Positions 4,994 to 5,656 of a DNA stretch of 5,656 nt are shown here, piece after piece. The DNA lies in the NCBI GenBank assembly GCA_030837265.1, contig JAUPKV010000036.1:1-5656 (forward strand). Direction: 5' to 3'. Source of the DNA: Methanobacteriota archaeon (lineage in GTDB: Archaea > Halobacteriota > Methanosarcinia > Methanosarcinales > Methanosarcinaceae). The stretch's first letter is position 1; each line of letters opens with the position of its first letter. The notes beneath the pieces are model-generated. The model worked only from the letters and a program-made list of their open reading frames with translations. It did not search any database and was not told the DNA's origin. Both the position numbers and the translations under genes were made by a program.

Positions 4994-5022
4994 GGTCTGC
5001 ATAATGCCCTATTATGTGGCAT
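4994..5022 (+). other. dif-like Xer recombination site 2
   Basis: The left arm GGTCTGCATAA (4994-5004) matches the E. coli dif XerC arm GGTGCGCATAA at 9 of 11 positions. The right arm TTATGTGGCAT (5012-5022) matches the XerD arm TTATGTTAAAT at 8 of 11. The centre, TGCCCTA, is 7 bp, between the 6 bp of chromosomal dif and the 8 bp of ColE1 cer. It shares TCT(A/G)CATAAT and TATTATGTGGC with site 1 at 509-536 in the same orientation. An overlapping hairpin TAATGCC (5002-5008)/GGCATTA (5018-5024) is an alternative reading. On a plasmid such a site would resolve multimers; beside a chromosome it would allow integration. No xer gene is in the window, so host enzymes would act. Confidence 0.55.
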
Positions 5023-5045
5023 TACTGATTAAGGGGAGAGTTAGT

Positions 5046-5126
5046 ATGGGCAGGTCAAATCGTTGCGTCCTGGGGCAAATTAGAAGGCTTCGTATTCAGT
5101 TTGGACGATACATCACGGAGGCTTAA
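5046..5126 (+). CDS. 26-aa basic leader ORF coupled to the lipoprotein gene
   Basis: ATG 5046 has a strong ribosome binding site (GGGGAG, 5033-5038, 7 nt away). The frame runs to TAA 5124-5126, and TAATATG places the lipoprotein ATG one base later. The peptide is strongly basic (MGRSNRCVLGQIRRLRIQ, then FGRYITEA). The strong binding site and tight spacing suggest that it is translated and coupled to the lipoprotein. It may be a regulatory leader peptide or the surviving 5' end of an older gene. It matches nothing I recognise. Confidence 0.45.
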   Translation: MGRSNRCVLGQIRRLRIQFGRYITEA

Positions 5127-5127
5127 T

Positions 5128-5556
5128 ATGAAAAAGTTTGTTATCTTAGTCTTGATTTCTCTTTTATTTTTATCCTGTTCAAAGGATAGCAACCAACAAA
5201 AGACTTTAAATCCGTTACTTCCAGAAGAACATAAGCCTGTTGTTTTACTAGATGAGACTGTAAATGTTTCTGCTGGTAGTTACAGGACATACACGTTGAC
5301 TGCAAAGATTGGTTATACTCTCCATATTGATATTACTTCTGATACTGCTGTCAATGTTTGGGTTATGCGGGAAGAGGAGTACTCCCATTTTGAGAAAGGA
5401 GAGAGCTTTAATTATATATCTGAAGCTTCTAGGGAGAAGGTTCTCCGTTTTTCTTGTGACCTTAAATCTGCTTATGGTGATTATTACTTGGTTTTGGACA
5501 ATAAGTTTTCTTGGATTACCTCAAAGACTGTTTCTGTTAAAGTTATTGGTGAGTAG
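5128..5556 (+). CDS. Small lipoprotein with a PPC/GOLD-like beta-sandwich
   Basis: 142 residues from ATG 5128, with GGAGG (5117-5121) 6 nt upstream; a further upstream start at 5101 lacks a ribosome binding site. Residues 1-16 (MKKFVILVLISLLFLS) are a lipoprotein signal with Cys17 as the modified residue. The lipobox F-L-S-C is slightly relaxed, as often seen in spirochaetes. After a flexible linker, residues about 42-140 form one beta-rich domain: TVNVSAGSYRTYTLTAKIG, AVNVWVMREEEY and GDYYLVLDN, ending in SKTVSVKVIG. This order (V-x-AGSY, VxVWV, GxYxLVLDN) recalls the pre-peptidase C-terminal/GOLD-like sandwich that is usually appended to secreted proteins. Standing alone it is probably a surface or periplasmic binding module. 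Role unknown. It ends 13 bp before the second 87-bp repeat. Confidence 0.82.
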   Translation: MKKFVILVLISLLFLSCSKDSNQQKTLNPLLPEEHKPVVLLDETVNVSAGSYRTYTLTAKIGYTLHIDITSDTAVNVWVMREEEYSHFEKGESFNYISEASREKVLRFSCDLKSAYGDYYLVLDNKFSWITSKTVSVKVIGE

Positions 5557-5569
5557 AGTAAGTTTAATA

Positions 5570-5656
5570 TGGTATATAGGGAGTAACGGAGAAAAAAACA
5601 ACGATCCGGCGTTGAACCCTATAAACATTGCGTTTCTGGGATCATTTGCAAAAGAA
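5570..5656 (+). repeat. 87-bp repeat, copy 2, at the window end
   Basis: Identical to 695-781 over all 87 bases up to the last base of the window, so its true right end is unknown. It starts 13 bp after the lipoprotein stop. In this context the minus-strand frame of copy 1 does not continue into the helix-turn-helix tail; it reads into unrelated codons and stops about 50 bp further on. Copy 1 therefore carries the fuller version of that gene remnant. Confidence 0.95.

Larger units (their letters stand above)
4679..5045. other. Non-coding region after rep: origin, Xer site, promoter
   Basis: No convincing gene was found. A minus-strand frame (4884-4642) starts with TTG, lacks a ribosome binding site and overlaps rep. 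The region contains the ATTGAC repeats and dyad at 4801-4850, an extended -10 promoter at 4919, and the dif-like site at 4994. These are the parts expected of the origin and maintenance region of a small plasmid. Confidence 0.55.
695..5569. mobile_element. Putative 4.9-kb plasmid or plasmid-like element
   Basis: The segment between the two 87-bp direct repeats, counting one copy, is 4875 bp. It carries a ColE2-type initiator, origin-like repeats, a dif-like site, a self-contained regulated operon, a lipoprotein unit and a TIR-HEAT gene. This is the content and size of a small theta-replicating cryptic plasmid. The left arm (1-694) contains only broken genes. A contig that stops exactly at the end of a repeat already present inside it is the usual product of assembling a circle with one branching tail, so a circular form closing 5569 to 695 is plausible. 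An alternative is an element integrated by Xer recombination between the dif-like sites at 509-536 and 4994-5022. There is no integrase, transposase, relaxase or partition gene in the window. Confidence 0.5.

Noticed and set aside
509..5022. Filamentous phage or TLC-like satellite integrated at dif
   Set aside because: No Zot-like morphogenesis ATPase, coat gene series or rolling-circle initiator. The initiator is ColE2-type, so a plasmid-like element fits better.

Overview
The window looks like part of a small, AT-rich accessory replicon (a cryptic plasmid or plasmid-like integrative element) joined to a patch of decayed sequence. The host is probably a low-GC, didermic bacterium. The lipoprotein with an LFLSC-type signal would suit a spirochaete such as Treponema, but nothing here fixes the taxon. 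The standard genetic code is used.

Layout. Positions 1-694 form a degraded left arm: the start of a membrane protein cut by the window edge (minus strand), a frameshifted ORF remnant (minus), a dif-like Xer site (509-536), and the C-terminal remnant of a second DNA-binding/Rep-type protein (minus) that runs into an 87-bp repeat. The same 87 bp (695-781) recurs identically at 5570-5656, where the window ends, and its first 45 bp recur inverted at 2328-2372. Between the 87-bp copies lie 4875 bp of mostly intact genes: a TIR-HEAT protein on the minus strand (1091-2068); a plus-strand operon with its own promoter, palindromic operator candidates and terminator (small helix-turn-helix protein, C2HC-finger coiled-coil membrane protein, 59-aa acidic protein); a ColE2-type replication initiator (3581-4678); a non-coding stretch with origin-like repeats and a second dif-like site (4994-5022); and a two-cistron unit of a 26-aa leader ORF and a lipoprotein with a predicted beta-sandwich domain.

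How the parts fit. The Rep protein and downstream repeats would provide replication. The dif-like site would let host XerC/XerD resolve multimers or integrate and excise the element. The small HTH protein probably autoregulates the three-gene operon. The TIR-HEAT protein is the best candidate cargo, probably an NAD-consuming stress or anti-phage effector, but this is inferred from the domain only. The 87-bp repeat can be read in two ways. It may be a circular ~4.9-kb plasmid seen as a lasso-shaped assembly, with a foreign tail at 1-694. Or it may be a linear integrated element bounded by direct repeats. The two dif-like sites, in the same orientation about 4.49 kb apart, give a second, nested possible excision unit. 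The sequence alone does not decide between these.
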